DNA of 64,000 bases from Chrysomallon squamiferum (lineage: Eukaryota > Mollusca > Gastropoda > Neomphalida > Peltospiridae). This document shows positions 25,601-39,900 of this stretch, in pieces. The notes under the pieces were generated by a model. It saw nothing but the letters and a program-made list of their open reading frames with translations, did no database searches and had not been told where the DNA came from. The stretch spans positions 23,875,255-23,939,254 of the forward strand of contig CM022670.1 in assembly GCA_012295275.1 (NCBI GenBank), in the 5' to 3' direction. Positions within the stretch are counted from its first letter, which is position 1. Each line of letters begins with the position of its first letter. The translations under genes were made by a program, and so were the position numbers.

Positions 25601-26766
25601 AATAGCTGAAAATGAAAATGAACAACCTTAAAATTGCAATTAAAATGAATTTAAGGTTGAATTTTAGTATTTTTCTAGTATTTTTCAAGACAAATACGGT
25701 AGTTTTTCTTTTATTTCCAGCTTGCCATTACAAAGCTAAATTTTCAAATGTGGATTACAAATTCAGAAATTACTTATGATCAAACAAACAACACACAGTT
25801 CAAGAGCAAATCTTCATTTCCATGAAATCATATTATATAGGATTTCAATTTGTAAGCTGAATTAAAAAGATCTTGAAAACCACTAATTTTGGAAATTTTG
25901 TACACTGATTAGCTGAAATGAGACTGATTTCTGCTGCCTACTAAAATAGTTTTATTCTGGAAAATTTATAAACAAATGAACAACAACACTCTGGGAACTC
26001 AAATTGTTTGTTATAAAGGCATGCTCACCTAAAACAACATGCATGCACAAATTTATCTTAACTAAAGTACTGATACTGTTTCAAGAAAAACTTGAATCAT
26101 ATTCATAGGTAGATTTTCTGGGTTTTTTAAACAATTTTTTTCCGGACTTTTGTTCTTGAACATTCTATTCAGATAAAAACAAAAGTAGTAGTGGTATGGT
26201 AATTTTTGGCAAAAATATGAACTATGTCGCGAAAATGTGTATACTGTAACTATTTTAGTTAATTGATTGCAATCTCATCAGAAGTACGTTTACAGTTTTA
26301 TATGTAAGATGTAAATTTGTAGATATAATCGGTTGTTAAATATACCGATGTTTTCTGGTTTTGCGCATCAGCGACTGTCTTTGCGCTGTATTACTATGAA
26401 CTGAAATAGTTAACTTATACTTTATAGTATACACATATTACTGTTAACTGAAATAGTTATAGTATACACATATTACTGTTAACTGAAATAGTTAATAATA
26501 CACACATCACTGGGCTGCTGGTTTTCAATGGACAAAATTATTCACTGAATTAATGAATAAAGATGACGTGACGTGTTATTTACATTTGCCCTTTTTTTTT
26601 CCAGATTTTAGAAAAAAGAAAATAAGCTTATTTACCTGGTAGTAGTTTTACCCACGCCACCCTTTCCTCCAACAAACACCCATTTTAAAGATGTCTGGTT
26701 TATAACATTGGCAAGAGATGGTTCGTATTGGAGATCCCCATTTTCTTCGTTTGAGGCGTTAGCCAT
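19480..26766 (-). CDS. ASNA1: GET3/ASNA1/TRC40 tail-anchored protein targeting ATPase
   Basis: Cytosolic homodimeric ATPase that binds the transmembrane helix of tail-anchored proteins and delivers them to the ER receptor (GET/TRC pathway; family knowledge). Exons, 5' to 3' on the minus strand: 26636-26766, 22209-22356, 21550-21604, 21349-21442, 20994-21144, 20650-20757, 20195-20395, 19480-19602. Every join keeps frame with GT-AG borders. The protein is 336 aa (human 348). Visible motifs: deviant P-loop GKGGVGKTT at 34-42, switch I STDPAHN with Asp64, switch [11 protein letters not shown] at 155-163, a Met/Leu-rich segment ([15 protein letters not shown]) starting at 194 that matches the client-binding helix region, and the zinc CXXC (Cys280, Cys283) that holds the dimer. 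The ATG at 26766 is the first in frame and gives the usual short N-terminal extension. The gene looks intact. Intron 1 (4.3 kb) contains a transposon-like element. Confidence 0.97.
19608..19635. repeat. Poly-A tract (poly-T on the GET3 sense strand)
   Basis: A run of about 28 A on the plus strand, 5 nt from the acceptor of the last GET3 exon. On the sense strand it is an unusually long pure-T polypyrimidine tract. Confidence 0.8.
22764..24157. mobile_element. Long inverted-repeat element, copy A (GET3 intron 1)
   Basis: The left arm (about 22764-23160) and right arm (about 23770-24157) are diverged inverted copies of each other. Shared blocks include TTCATAAAA..TTGGTATACTTG, the CCCACAGCACC region, a GGTCATCTCAAGGTCA stretch and TTAGTTAACATGTG. 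The outer end reads GTCAAATCACCC on the left and GAATGACC on the right, as in copies B and C. The core of about 600 bp has only short interrupted frames that I do not recognise. The structure fits a decayed non-autonomous DNA transposon with long terminal inverted repeats. No transposase is visible. Confidence 0.7.
26400..26516. repeat. Short tandem repeat, 35-bp unit, three copies
   Basis: The unit beginning ACTGAAATAGTTATAGTATA occurs at 26400 (with a small insertion), 26447 and 26482 (third copy diverged). It lies in GET3 intron 1, about 120 bp from exon 1. Confidence 0.8.
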
Positions 26767-27040
26767 ATTTGTTATGTTCGCCTAACTTCCTCCTCCTGCT
26801 GTAGGTGACTAGAGTTAATAACGTTATTTTACTATTTCTTTTTCGGGGACCAGTAACAAAATAAAATGACGTAAAATGTATGTTTCATGCTTTGAAAGAG
26901 AATACAATTTCTCACTATGGAACTTATTTTTTATTTCTTGCATGTTCTAATAAATTAATAACTTTTTATTTATTTATTTTATTTTCATTTTTATTTTATT
27001 TTTTTATTTTGTTATTTTTTTTTTTTTTCATAGTAGAAAT

Positions 27041-27420
27041 CGTGGAAGTAGTCACACGTAGTAGTTGTAGTACTGGCAATAGGTAGTAGGAGATATAATA
27101 GAAATGTAGAGGGAGTGTTAGTATAATTAGAAGTTCTAGAAAAAGTGGTAAGATTAATTATAGTGCTAATAGTAGAAGAAGTAGTGTCAGTAGAAGTAGC
27201 AAAATAAGAAATGGCTATTGTAGTAGTTTTGATATAATGGTAATGCTAATAGTAGCAGAGGTAGTAACAGTATTTGTGATAACAAAGTATCAGTAGTGGC
27301 GATGATAGTGACAGTAATAATAGCACCATTAGTAATAGTAGTAATGGTAGAAGTACTGGTAGTGATAGAAGTAATACCAGTGGTGGTGGTAGTAGTGGTA
27401 ATAGTAGTCTAGAGGGAGTT
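27041..27420. repeat. Degenerate GTA/ATA triplet-rich low-complexity block
   Basis: A long run of GTAGTA, AATAGTA and AGTGGT-like triplets with many substitutions, consistent with an old expanded trinucleotide repeat. No protein or RNA is evident. Confidence 0.8.
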
Positions 27421-27452
27421 ATAATCGTAATATAATTGCCATGTGCTCAATG

Positions 27453-28111
27453 GGATTTGCACCAGGGGATTATAAGGAGTTCCTGACATGCCTGAAGCCA
27501 GGACCTGATTGTGTAGAACATGTCATGCCATTTGGCATCTGTTCATATCCTTCAGGCATTCCTTCAGACATGTCAGATGGATTTTGAATCCAAAGATGAG
27601 TTTTTGGTCTCAGAGAAGTCTATACATGTAGAAAATGTACATTGTAAAGCATTGTATCAATCATCTGTGCAGGTATGCATTTTTTAAATCTATATAGTGG
27701 CTAAACAAAAAACATTACACCTCTGAAACTTTTATATGTTTTAGTTAACATGTGGGAGATTAAATTTCAAGAAAGGTCATCTCAAGGTCACAACAAAGGT
27801 CAAAAGGTCAGGGTACCCCTACATTCTCCAAACTGAACGATAATGGCAGATTTGGAAACCTTATCATATTGCCTTTTTACCAATACCAACAAAACCAATT
27901 TTATGAAGATTGGCCCAGTAGTTCCTGAGATATGAGGGTTCAAAGGTTGGTGGTCACTCCCATTTTGGCCAAAAATCTCCCAAACCAAATCTGATTGGCC
28001 TAAAATTTTGGATTTGGTGCTGTGGGATCCCACTCAACAAGTATACCAAGTTTCATAAAAATCTGAGACAGTCGGGTTTAACCCATTGGGCGATTTGTCA
28101 CGGAATGACCC
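27453..28111 (+). mobile_element. Inverted-repeat element, copy B (truncated)
   Basis: This copy matches the reverse complement of the left half of copy A: about 270 bp of core (starting GCCATGTGCTCA) followed by one complete arm that ends CGATTTGTCACGGAATGACCC. The opposite arm is absent; its place is taken by the GTA-rich block. Within the arm are the shared blocks TTAGTTAACATGTGGGAG, AAGGTCATCTCAAGGTCA and AAGTATACCAAGTTTCATAA. It is therefore a half-element left after deletion or recombination. Confidence 0.7.
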
Positions 28112-29562
28112 AGTTAATAAATTTACAGTTATACAGATGAACTGGACATTTTTATTTATTATTAATCGATCATTTTAGGAAAACAACAAAACAATAACTA
28201 AATAACTTAAAATATAGAGTAATGCCATTTTCTTTTCATTTCTTTTCAAATCCAAATTAGAATATGGTAAATGTTGGGGTATAAATCAAGGTTTACATCT
28301 TTTAACATCTTATGCCAGTGCAATGACCTAAGATGCACTGAAAACATTTATTAGCATGATCTGGTTTGTTTACAGATGTCTCCTCATAGTGTAGACTGCA
28401 AGTATCATCCATTACATGACATGCTTGGCATAGCTATCTGTCAATAGTCTGTGCAGTAACTCATTAGTGTGATGAGTGCAATGCAGAGTTGTGACCAAAT
28501 AGTTATTTGTATTCAGTCATTTCAAAATGGCCATATTTATATTGGTATTTGCATTTGCTACCTGATGTATTTGGTCGAATACAAAGCACTATATAAATTC
28601 TCCAGTTTCAAAATCTTCTGCAAGTTATTTCTAAATTTTAATGTTCAACTTAAAGGCCAAGAAATTTGATTCAACAAAAAAAAATACATTTATCTATAAC
28701 ACATTTCTGCAAGTTAACTGTGTCAACTATTAAAAGACATAAAAGAACATTTTGTGTTATTATTCATTCAATTATAGAGATCAAGCAAGTGTATTTGTAT
28801 TTGATTTTTGAAAAGGCAATTTTATTTTAACCCTATTGCAAATGATTTCTAATATACACTGTCACTGCCATAAGCATCATCCTCTATGGATTCTTTATAT
28901 AAAAATTTGTAAGTAAAATAACACTGAATTAGCTCAGTTATTTAGGAACAAATGATTTAGAATATTGTCATAAGATGTTTTGGTTTTCTAATGATATATT
29001 TATTAACAAAAATAAAAACAAAATTGTGATATTTAGAATTTTGCAAAGAAGATATTACAGAATGCGAGACCTCACTCATTTATTCTTAAACATTATCCAT
29101 GATTTGAGAATCGAAAAATGGATCCATATTCACTGCTTGGTCTTTCTGTCTCCATTTTCCACCGTTTCCACAATATAACTCAAAAGCCATCAATACCACA
29201 GATGCTGAAATTTTGGCACCAGAATAAAATAAGTAAAAGGTAGAAGTATAGTAAAATCTTTCGTAACATAATTATAATAAATAACAAATTAACATACAGC
29301 ATTATGCATATCAGACATAAATTGACAAACCATTTTGGTAAATTACTTTTGAATATGATACAATGTTTTAATTTGTTTAGCTTTCATAATAATTTCTGAC
29401 CCTCATTTCTTACAATTTACAGTTTCCAAGAATTCGAAAACAACGCCTTTTAACAATTTCTTTTAAATATATATTTTTCTTCCTGTAATATATTTGAATA
29501 AGACCTTTTGGATTTCTAGACAAGAGACTTTGATTAAAAGCAAATCGTAACGTGAAATGCAT

Positions 29563-29780
29563 AGCTCGAGTATTCACTGGCAACAATTCCAGCCTGTATA
29601 CTCATTTAAAAATAATTTTGAAATCGACCCAAATAGTGACGTAACGCCAGCTGATTAACAGGTGACAATCTGCTCACAACCGTACGGTTGGCTAACAATA
29701 TAGACCCATCTCTGGCGAAGAACCAGCGATGTCCACCCAAATATCCCCAGCTATTCTCCTTCAGAGGCTATTCGGGCTAG
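29563..29780. mobile_element. Short internally deleted copy of the 56-58 kb inverted-repeat family
   Basis: The outer ends are inverted (AGCTCGAGTA on the left, TATTCGGGCT on the right). The interior blocks CAACAATTCCAGCC, GTGACGTAACG and GAAGAACCAGCGATGTCC match both arms of the larger element at 56350-58216. At about 218 bp it has the size of a MITE. It has no coding capacity. Confidence 0.6.
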
Positions 29781-30984
29781 AAAATACACGAATGTTATAA
29801 TTAAGGATAAATTATAATCATAATGCTTGTAGCATTAATCATTAATCATTTAATGGTATTAATTTAGTGCTATTAAATTATAAAATATAACTCGACATCT
29901 GATTTAATTAAAGTTTTAGGTAAAACAGTTTTTATTCAACATGATTTTGTAAATACATTATTCCACAGCTTAGACATTTAACATAACATCAGCATGATCT
30001 TATAAACTAGTAATATTTTGTTGTTATTTGTTTGCCGGTTCAACACTAACGGAATCCTTAAACCGGATGTCCTATTTACCGAAAATAACCAACAGAAACC
30101 GAGAAAAAGCGTCAAAAAGTGGTCGAAAATAGAAACACCTCATATTTTATTTTTAAAAAAATTATGTTTTATATTACACAGGTAAATTGGCAGTCAGTTT
30201 ATTTGATTGGTTTAATACAATACTAATTATGTAATTATTAATTTTGTTATAGAATTATAAATATTCATTATGTTACAGTTAGATCGCTTTTAGAATGATT
30301 AATATTACATAATAAATTGGAAATGACTAAACAGCTGCCATTCGTTTACATGGTAAGCAATAAAACCGACAGCTACAACTCGGGGATGGCTAACGGTAAT
30401 TAGCCAAAATCAGTAATGTTTACTGTTGTAAATATTGTTCAAACGTCAAGTTATTTATCAAAAATAGTAACGACTGTTGTGACAGCATTTTATATTCACT
30501 ATAATTAGGAAGTAATATAGAAACAGTTGTGAAAGGATATGAAATTAAAATAAAAGCTTAGAACCGAAAACAGTTTACAGTTTAAATAACTGCATCTGTA
30601 GAATTATTTATTTATTTATTTATCGTTTGACAGATCTAAACTTAATAATCTTAAATTTTTTAGTAATAGAGCAACATTTACTTGTGACTGTTTACCTTAA
30701 TTTAAGCCTGAAAACTTAATTAGGCCTTAATTAAATGAGACAGTTAACCATTACATAGGAAAAAACGAAGTAAATCTCAGGTTTAAAATACTATAATAAT
30801 TAAACTTAGTCTTTAATTATTTCTTATCCATAGCATCAAAATTAATAATTTTTTAAATATTACTTTTAAAAACTCAGAATAGTAAGATGGTGCTATTTGC
30901 AATTTTTATTAAATTGTTAAATATGTTATGAAGCAAATTAATAACTTATATTTTTATTAATCTTTCAGATTTCTTGATATCACA

Positions 30985-33900
30985 ATGAGTATTTTTGGTG
31001 GGAGCACCACATTTGGTCAGACTAATTCTACTGTGTTTGGGAGCACTAATTATAATCCCATGAAAGACATTGAAGTAATTAAAATTTTCATCAAATATTT
31101 TAATTAATCTTCAACCAAAAAATTTCCCTTCATTTTAGTATTTAAAAAATATTCAGTTTAATAACTATATTAAGTTGTGTACACCATAAAAATTATATGT
31201 TATTTTATGTTTTAGAATTATTTTAGATAAAGCACTTTATATTGTATTCAATTTATTATTTATTTTGTATTCAATGTATTACTATTTTTTTCACAATGTG
31301 CACACAGTAGAAATGTAGATTTAATGATTCTAGTGATACTGCAAGCAGTTAATAAATAACTATTTATTTACATCTTAAACATTAACTCTATTTTTTTATG
31401 TCTTTTCTTATTTTTTATAATATAATAATGGGATATATAAACATACACATTTTTAATTTTGTTTTATTTTTATAAGTAGTAATATCAAATACACATTACT
31501 TTGTGAATTTAGGTTGTCTCACCTCCAGATGATAGTGTCAGCTGTCTCAAGTTCAGTCCAGCAGTTTTACCATCAACATTTCTGGTCGCAGGGAGCTGGG
31601 ATAACAATGTGAGAATTTTATGAATATGTAAAAATATTAATTCAAAATAACCTTTTTGGGGATTGTCATTTTAACACAGTGATGTAAAACATTATTATTA
31701 TTATTACTAACATTTACATTTACATTTGTTGGTCTTTGCCTGAAGGTCTTGATTGGAAGTATGGTTAAATGTTTATTTCAGCACTCAGTGTGTTAATTAT
31801 ATTTTATTTTGTTTCTGGTTTTAGGTTCGATGTTGGGAAATACAACAGAATGGTCAGACAATTCCCAAAGCTCAGCAGACACACACTGGTCCTGTTCTTG
31901 ATGTTGACTGGAGTGATGTGAGTCCATTTGAAAGTTTACAAGTTTAAAATAATCTGCTAGATACAAAAATTGATATTTATTATCAGTTAAAACTTAATCT
32001 TAAATTATTATTGAAATATTGAGTAAACGTGAAGTGAAAAATTTCAAAGAACAATTCAAGATGAGAAAACATTTTAAATGTGATGAACATTAGTCCTGGC
32101 AAATGAACAAAGGGCAGATAAACACAGAAATACTGCTGCTAAACATCCACTGCTTGAAATTATTGTCCCAATTTCGAGATTAAAATAACACGTGTAATCC
32201 CAGTTACTCTACTCCAGCCTTTGCTATTAGAAAATCTACATCTCCATCTGCATATAGCATTCTGATTTCATCTGCCTGAAGTCTTTCACTGAACAGGTCA
32301 CTTCTGTCTTTCTCTCATTGTGATCATGACATTTATTCCCATGGAAACAAAGTGGAGAAGTTACAACTCATGAAAAGATGCACTGTCAGGATTCTCCACT
32401 GCATTAGTTGCAGTCTGCATCATTTCTGATCAGCCCTAATTTTTTCCTTAGTGTGTTAAATTACTGACATTGATCACTTTCTCTGATGATTGGTATATTT
32501 ATATAAATTAATTGTTTACTTTTCCCTGAGAAATGTTTACAATATTTCACTGTGATTTTTGCAGTCTGCTGGCAGGTTTCTAGGTACAACTAGATTTGCT
32601 GTAAGTCCAGGAGCTGAGGCAAACAAAATACACATGCCATGGAATGTTCCTTGACCATTAAGGGTGTGGTTATTATAATCAACATTATCACCAATGAAGT
32701 TACCAAAGTGACCTGCAATTGGTGTATCTGTTCCTTAGAGAACCAAAACACCATGACTGTAAATTTCAGTCAGCAAAAAGGATTCAAACTGATGGTGCAT
32801 TTCAACCGCTAAACCAAACTGTAAAGGTGCAACAAGTCTTCTAGACCTAGACTGCTGCTTGATAGAATACCCCAAATCATGCTGCTGCAAGGTCCCTGGA
32901 CTTGATTACAAAATATTCACTGAATAATATTCCAAATATTTGATGTACATACAATAGATTCTCTGTGAATGAAATGTGTTAGGTTTAGAAGTTCATTGAT
33001 TCACACAGGCTTTTGATGTCGACTTTCATCATTACACATTCTTTTTTTCAGATGTATTGTCTTCATACTTTGGAGAATCATAGGAGTTTAAAATACTTTT
33101 TTGACTGTTGTTTGTATAGTAATGACATTCTTATGGCCATTCACATTGGTGATAATGACACTGTGCCCAAAATGTTTTTCTAGTTTCTGCACTGTATGGT
33201 TCAGAATGCATTTCTGACATTCTCTCATTGAGATCATTAATTGTAGTTTGTTCATCATCATTTTCAGTGAATTCATCCCATGCCTATATGAAAGCTTCTT
33301 CCTTTGATGTATCCATATGCTGACTGAGACAAAGTTTCTTAGCATCATCTGATAGTCAAAGGTACTTGGTGAGTATATTATTCCAGGATAACATACTTGA
33401 TGGTAAATGGCATCAACAGTGATAAGGCTAAATGCCTCCACTATTCACTCTCCCAATTCATCCTGATCATCTCTGTCATTATAAGCAGAGATGATGGAGT
33501 TCCCAGGTTCTAACCTGAAACACATTATCTGCAATTTGTCTTTCATCCCTCAGTTTTAGTCCCACACAGAAAGCATTGGTCTTTAAATCTAAACTCATAT
33601 ACTTGAGAACAGTATAATGGCACTTTTGGAATATCACATTCTTGTATACTTACTTTTGTTAGATTGTGCTATATCTTTTATATTTGTATGTGTCTTTCTA
33701 CAATGAACATTCAGCTCCTCATCAGCTGATACTAAAATGGATGGTATGTGTCTCTTGCTTCTAGCTGCATTTACTGAAGTGGCTCATTTGTCCCCTAAAT
33801 GAAATATCTCTAACATGATGGTCCTGAAAGACAGACACTGATATAAACTATTACATAATTAAACCTGCCTCCCAGAAACAGTATCAGATTGATGAAAGGG

Positions 33901-36900
33901 TGATTTCAGCTAGACTGCTGATCTTGGAAGATTTCATCAAATGTAAACCATGGTACAAGACTATAAAAATGCCATACTTAACTTTTAATTTTGAGAATCT
34001 ATGACTGTTTCCATTCAAAATACTTGAAATACACAGGGAAGGACCAAGGAAAACAATCATTCACTTATTATGTACATGTATAAATAAGAAAAGTAGGTTT
34101 AAAAAGACCAGGTATTAAAGGTCTGTCATCCAGTAAGGGATTAAAAGATTAGCCTGACTGAGGAACAAAACCAGTCTGGTGAGTCATAAATCAAAAGAAA
34201 CCACAAGCTGCTTGATTGGATGTAATGTTATTAAAAGGGATTAACTGAAGGTGTTTAACACTGATATGAAATCATGACCATCAACACAGTTTTATTGAGG
34301 TAAACACATATCTGTTACATAATAATAATGTCATGACATCTGGTCATCATGGTGATACTACCTTTGCCAGATTTATTCTAAATATATTCTATACCTCTGA
34401 ACATATTCTTGAAAGTTTTACACACTATTAAATATGGCTTCATGATGTCATATCAAGGTCATGATGCCATGGGTACATCAGTGATTCTTTTATATCCATT
34501 TATATCCATTTGTAATATATTTATATAGGCTAAAATCAAAGTCAAGACTGGTGGGCATATTGGTTTTATGCTAATGAGTAATTTTCCTTGATCAGAATTT
34601 GGTAGATTTGGATATAATGTTCCCAGTGGTCTGTCAAAAAGTTCCAGCAAAAAAAACCTTCTGTTGCAGTGTTGCTGTTTTTTCAATGTCAGTCCATTTT
34701 TGGGGTATAGAATAACTGGACTAAATTGCTCATTTGTCAGGCCTGCTTCATTGGTTCCATATAAGAACTGTAAATTTCCATTATTTATACATGAATTTTT
34801 TTTATTATTATTAAATCTATTACAGTTCTTCTGGTATACTTATGTTTTATTTCAGGATGGCACCAAAATTTTCACAGCATCATGTGACAGAACAGCGAAA
34901 ATGTGGGATCTAAATAGTAATCAGTTTGTACAAGTTGCTCAGGTATGTTCCCCCCTCCAATCCAGTGTGAATAAATATAGATATGTATTATTGAGTTGAC
35001 TACTGTTCTGTGTTTGAGATTTTTAGAAAAAAAAAAAATGAGATTCTTATTATTCTTCACTATTTCAGATTTTAAAAACAAAATGTGATTTTGTATTGCA
35101 GCATGATGCACCCATTCGAACTGTTCACTGGATAAAAGCTTCTCAGTATAGCTGTCTGATGACTGGAAGCTGGGACAAAACACTGAAGGCATTTTAAAAA
35201 AAATTTCACAAACAAAATCTTTTTTCATCTATTGTTATATTTAATTTCAAGAAGATTTCAGTAATTTAATAGGAATAATGTAAAGCCTGTTTTAGTCTTA
35301 TACATTTTTGTATTAAAATTAAAGCAATATTTTCATAATATATTTACCTTTGCACTAGAAGATTAATTTCAGAGAGGACAATATTCACCTGTTAAGTGGA
35401 AGTAGGAACTGGTTTTGAGAATGATTTAAGGTTAAAATGGATGGTTAACAGTTTCAACAATTAAGAAGTGCCATTATTTTATTTTTTATATTTAAGGCAA
35501 TGTATTCTATTTATCAGAGAATTGATAATCATAGTAATATTAAATTATATATATATGTTAAATCCATCAAGAATTTATGCTACTGTGTCCTATAAAAAGG
35601 CTTTACTGAATTATATTATAGAATGTTTATTCTTTTTTTTTTTTTTTTCAAATTTTTTTTTCATACCACTATGAAATTGTAATAAAAATTATTTGTTTTA
35701 AAATCTAAACTTATTATTTTTATGACTGTTGCAAAATTGAAATTTAATAACTTATCTACCATTATTATTGTTTATTTTTGTTTTTTCTAGTTTTGGGATA
35801 CTCGCTCACCCACACCATTAATGAATATACAATTGCCAGAGAGATGTTACTGTGCAGATGTTGTAAGCCACAATATAATATAACTCCATATCAGATTTCC
35901 TGTTTCACATGTTAATTATTTGGTACTTCTTTAAAGAAAAATACTTAGGTTATAGTGTTATTTTGTAGCATATCAAAACATAAAAATTAATGTTTCATTT
36001 CAGTGAATATTTATATATCAAACCTTCATAAAATCTCCTTAAATATGGTTTTAAAAAAGTTAAAAATTATTAATTGTAAATCAGTAAAAATAGGTTTTTT
36101 TTTTTTTTATATTTGACTTTTTTTAAAGAAATTTCCCATGGCTGTGGTTGGTACTGCTGGTCGAGGTTTGATTATATATCAGTTGGAAACCCAGCCACAA
36201 GAATTCAAAAGAACAGAATCACCACTTAAATATCAGGTCTGTAGTTTTTGACAGATGTTGAATTTTATTGTTAATAGTTAATCCATAAACAATATATTCA
36301 AATATCCATCACATACTGCTTTCATTCTTTTTTGTCACATTGAAATTATATCAGTATTAAAATTAGTATGTTTAGATTTGGCATTTTCATAACAACAAAA
36401 TTTTAGGAGTTCATTCATCCAACAACAAATTGCTTGTGATAGTTACATTTTATAGCTTTTATTGTTTACTACAGTTAAATGTAGTTTTTGTTATTCTAAA
36501 CCCTTAGTTACATGGGTCAAAGAAGCTTGTTACTATTAATAATGTTGTGTTAAAATACATATTGGTATTGTCTGTCCAGAAACATAGGTTGCCTGTCAAC
36601 ATGATATTACACAGTGATTTGTGAAGATTTTAAAATAAATTTGCATAATCAGATGTGATTTATACACCAGTATTTTATATGTGATCCAAATATGTTACCA
36701 AGACATATTTTTGTTAGAAAGGCTTAAATTCTGCTCAGAATATATAATTTTTACTTTTTTCTCCCAATTTCTTCAGCATCGATGTGTTAGCATTTTCTTA
36801 GATAAGAAAACTAGCATGCCAACTGGGTTTGCTCTCGGAAGCATTGAAGGACGGGTAGCAATTCACTATGTAAATCCAACAAACCCAAAGGATAACTTCA

Positions 36901-39900
36901 CATTTAAATGTCACAGATCTAATGGGTCTTCTAGTGGAATGCAGGATATTTATGCTGTAAGTGTAACATTATGGATTTTATTATTATTCATTTATAAATT
37001 ATTCTGGAATATGATTCAACTGTTTTCTATCTTGAATGATGAATTATATGCAAATGTTTATTTCATTGTCAACCCTCCATTAGTGTATAAATCTCTCAAT
37101 AAAAATATACTGGTCAATCTTTAACATTAGTTAGTTAATAAACTAATTTTGGGTACAATTTAGAGTGTAATATGCAAGCACAAATGTAAGTAATATATGT
37201 AGATATTTTTTAATTTTCCCTCAGGTGAATGACATTTCTTTTCATCCTGTACATGGAACCTTAGCAACTGTTGGTTCTGATGGCAGATTCAGCTTCTGGG
37301 ATAAAGATGCTCGCACAAAACTCAAAACATCAGAGCAGTTTGATCAGCCTATCACTACTTGCAACTTCAACGCACAAGGAAACATCTTTGCTTATGCCTC
37401 CAGTTATGACTGGTCAAAGGTGAAAGAAATATGTTTTAATAAACAAGCTGGACATTCCTTATCTGAAATGCTTACATTCATATTTTATATATGCAAAGTC
37501 AACAGGTGGTTTTTTATAATATTTTTAATAATTTTGTGCCTTATATAAAATATACTTATGATAAACATTTGGAAACTGCAGCATGTTACAATCGCTGATT
37601 ATAAAATTTCTTTCATTTATAGTTGCTGCTGTTTTGCAGGAACAGATAGCTTTTAGCAAGAAAGAAATCGAGCTTAAAAACAATGGCAGACTGAAGCAAT
37701 CACTTTGAGGAGTTGATGTCAAAGAAATTTTTATATTTTCCAGGATCAGCAAAGTATTAAATATTAGGCATATGAATTGCATTTTATAAAAAAAAAATGT
37801 TATGGTTGGTAAACATGAAGATTTGGAATAAGGACCATTAATGTTGGCCAAATTTCACTCAATCCCACATGTTGAAAGTAATCTTTAAACAAAAGCAATT
37901 AACTTCAGTTTGAGAGTTTGACAGTCTGCTGTGTTTAATAGGAACATATTAACACTAGCCAATCCCAGATTAATGGATGTGATTCCATGTTTATCTTTGA
38001 CACCTGGCATACTAATATGATGCCTCTTGTAACAATTTCTGCTGCTTATGTTAATACCAATTACACTGTATAAAAGTCTCTACAAAAATCCTTTATACAT
38101 ATGTAAAATGTTAATACTAATTGAACCATAAACCTTTTAAATGTATACATGAACCTTCTCTAATCATTGTGCATACTTTGGTTAAAATAAAGACAAATAT
38201 AACATCAGTGAAACATTTATACTTACAGAAAGTAACAACAATTATCATAAAGATAAAAACTCAAGTATATGTAAATTAACAATTACACAAAAATATATAA
38301 TTGTAAATAGTAATGTCAGTAACATCCAAATGACCAGTGTCACCTTCTGATCAGAAATAATGAATGTTATTGTGTTGTTACCAAGAATAGGCTGGGTTTC
38401 AATCAAACATACTCCCATATGAAGATTAATATTGATCATGTTAATTATTATAAGTTATAACCACTGTTACTTAAAGGTATGCCAAGACATATTCAAAATA
38501 AATGAAAGTCCACATTTAAAATTGGGCAGTAAAATGCTTAGAATGCAATTACTGTCTCATCTTTAATGTGTAACATCTTACTTATTCTTTTTAGTAGACA
38601 TATTTAAATGAATGCACTAAACCTAAATTAATTACTGGGGTCATGACATATGACACATGACCCATACATTTCTCCAATGCTAACAAAGTAAGAGGTGGTA
38701 ATTTTAATTTATCTTGCTAGCACTAACTCATCTCAGATTACTTTATAAACTGATGAACATTAAATTCTGATCTTCTTTGAACATGAAATAATGATTAATA
38801 TTTCAACACACTTTCCAATTTTAAATGCTGCCATCATCAACGACACAAAAACCAAAAACCTTTAATAATAATTTTAATTTACGTAGTAAAATTTTTGACG
38901 TGTCTGTCACACACACACACACACATACCCCAGTGAGAAAATGTTATTGTCCTCAGTAACAAATTGTCTCTGTTACTTTAGTTCCTGCATCAAGTAACTG
39001 AGCTAGCTGTCTCAAATAGTCAGAGCATGAGGAGTGATTCAGAAACAGGTTACAACTTACCTGTTTATTTGCCCAAAATATGTCTGCCCCAGATTAAACC
39101 TATCAACTATGTTTCAGTTAATATGCCAAGTTTTTTTTTTTTAACTTGGTCCAAAATGCAAGTAGACCTGAATAGGTCTCTTGATAATAGCAATAAATAG
39201 TATTCACTGAACTGAAATATTAATGTGAATACTGACATGCTAATTACTTAATTACATTATTTTTTTATTCAGTATTAACAGAGAGAAAAAAAAGGAAATG
39301 TACTTGAATCTATTGAATCACAATTTGAAATAATGCACATAGTGTATCTTATCAGCTGGGAATCTTGCAGAGTTAAGCATGAAGTCTCACATACTCATCA
39401 GTATTCAATTTTCTGTATTGCAGATCCTGTAAGGGTATTGGTTGTTTTTCACCTGTTTCTAAATATAAGGGTCAAATCCTATTAGTATCAAATCCCATAT
39501 CTGACATCAAATGTAAAGTTTGGGGGTGGTAAGGGTTACATGGGCGAGTGAAAAATAACTTAAATATGTTCTGGGATCAACAAAGAAACTGAGTTTCGAA
39601 TCAAGGGCTTTGATAATAGGTAACCATTGATAACACAAATATTAAAATACAGAAACAAAATCATTTGTTTTTACAAAGAGGACAAACCCACCCAAGTTCA
39701 TGAAAACTGTTTTTAATACAAAGCAGAATTAAAGATTCTACAGGTATAAAATTAGAACAACCAAAAACCAAACCAAATCCTTACTCAACTCAAGTCTATT
39801 ATGTAAAGGTGTATTGTCATTTCTAGTTTCTTTCATAAACATTTTGTTTAACTTCCAGGGTCATGAAGGATATGATCCGCAGAAGATGAAACCACACATT

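Larger units (their letters stand above)
26767..30968. other. Divergent intergenic region between GET3 and RAE1
   Basis: About 4.2 kb separates two divergent genes. The GET3 promoter should lie just right of 26766. An A/G/T-rich block of degenerate GTA triplets (about 27041-27420), inverted-repeat copy B (27453-28111) and the short MITE-like copy at 29563-29780 follow. The RAE1 promoter and a non-coding first exon should lie toward the right end; one possible 5' donor is the GTAAGC near 30352, but this is a guess. No further gene was seen. Confidence 0.55.
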
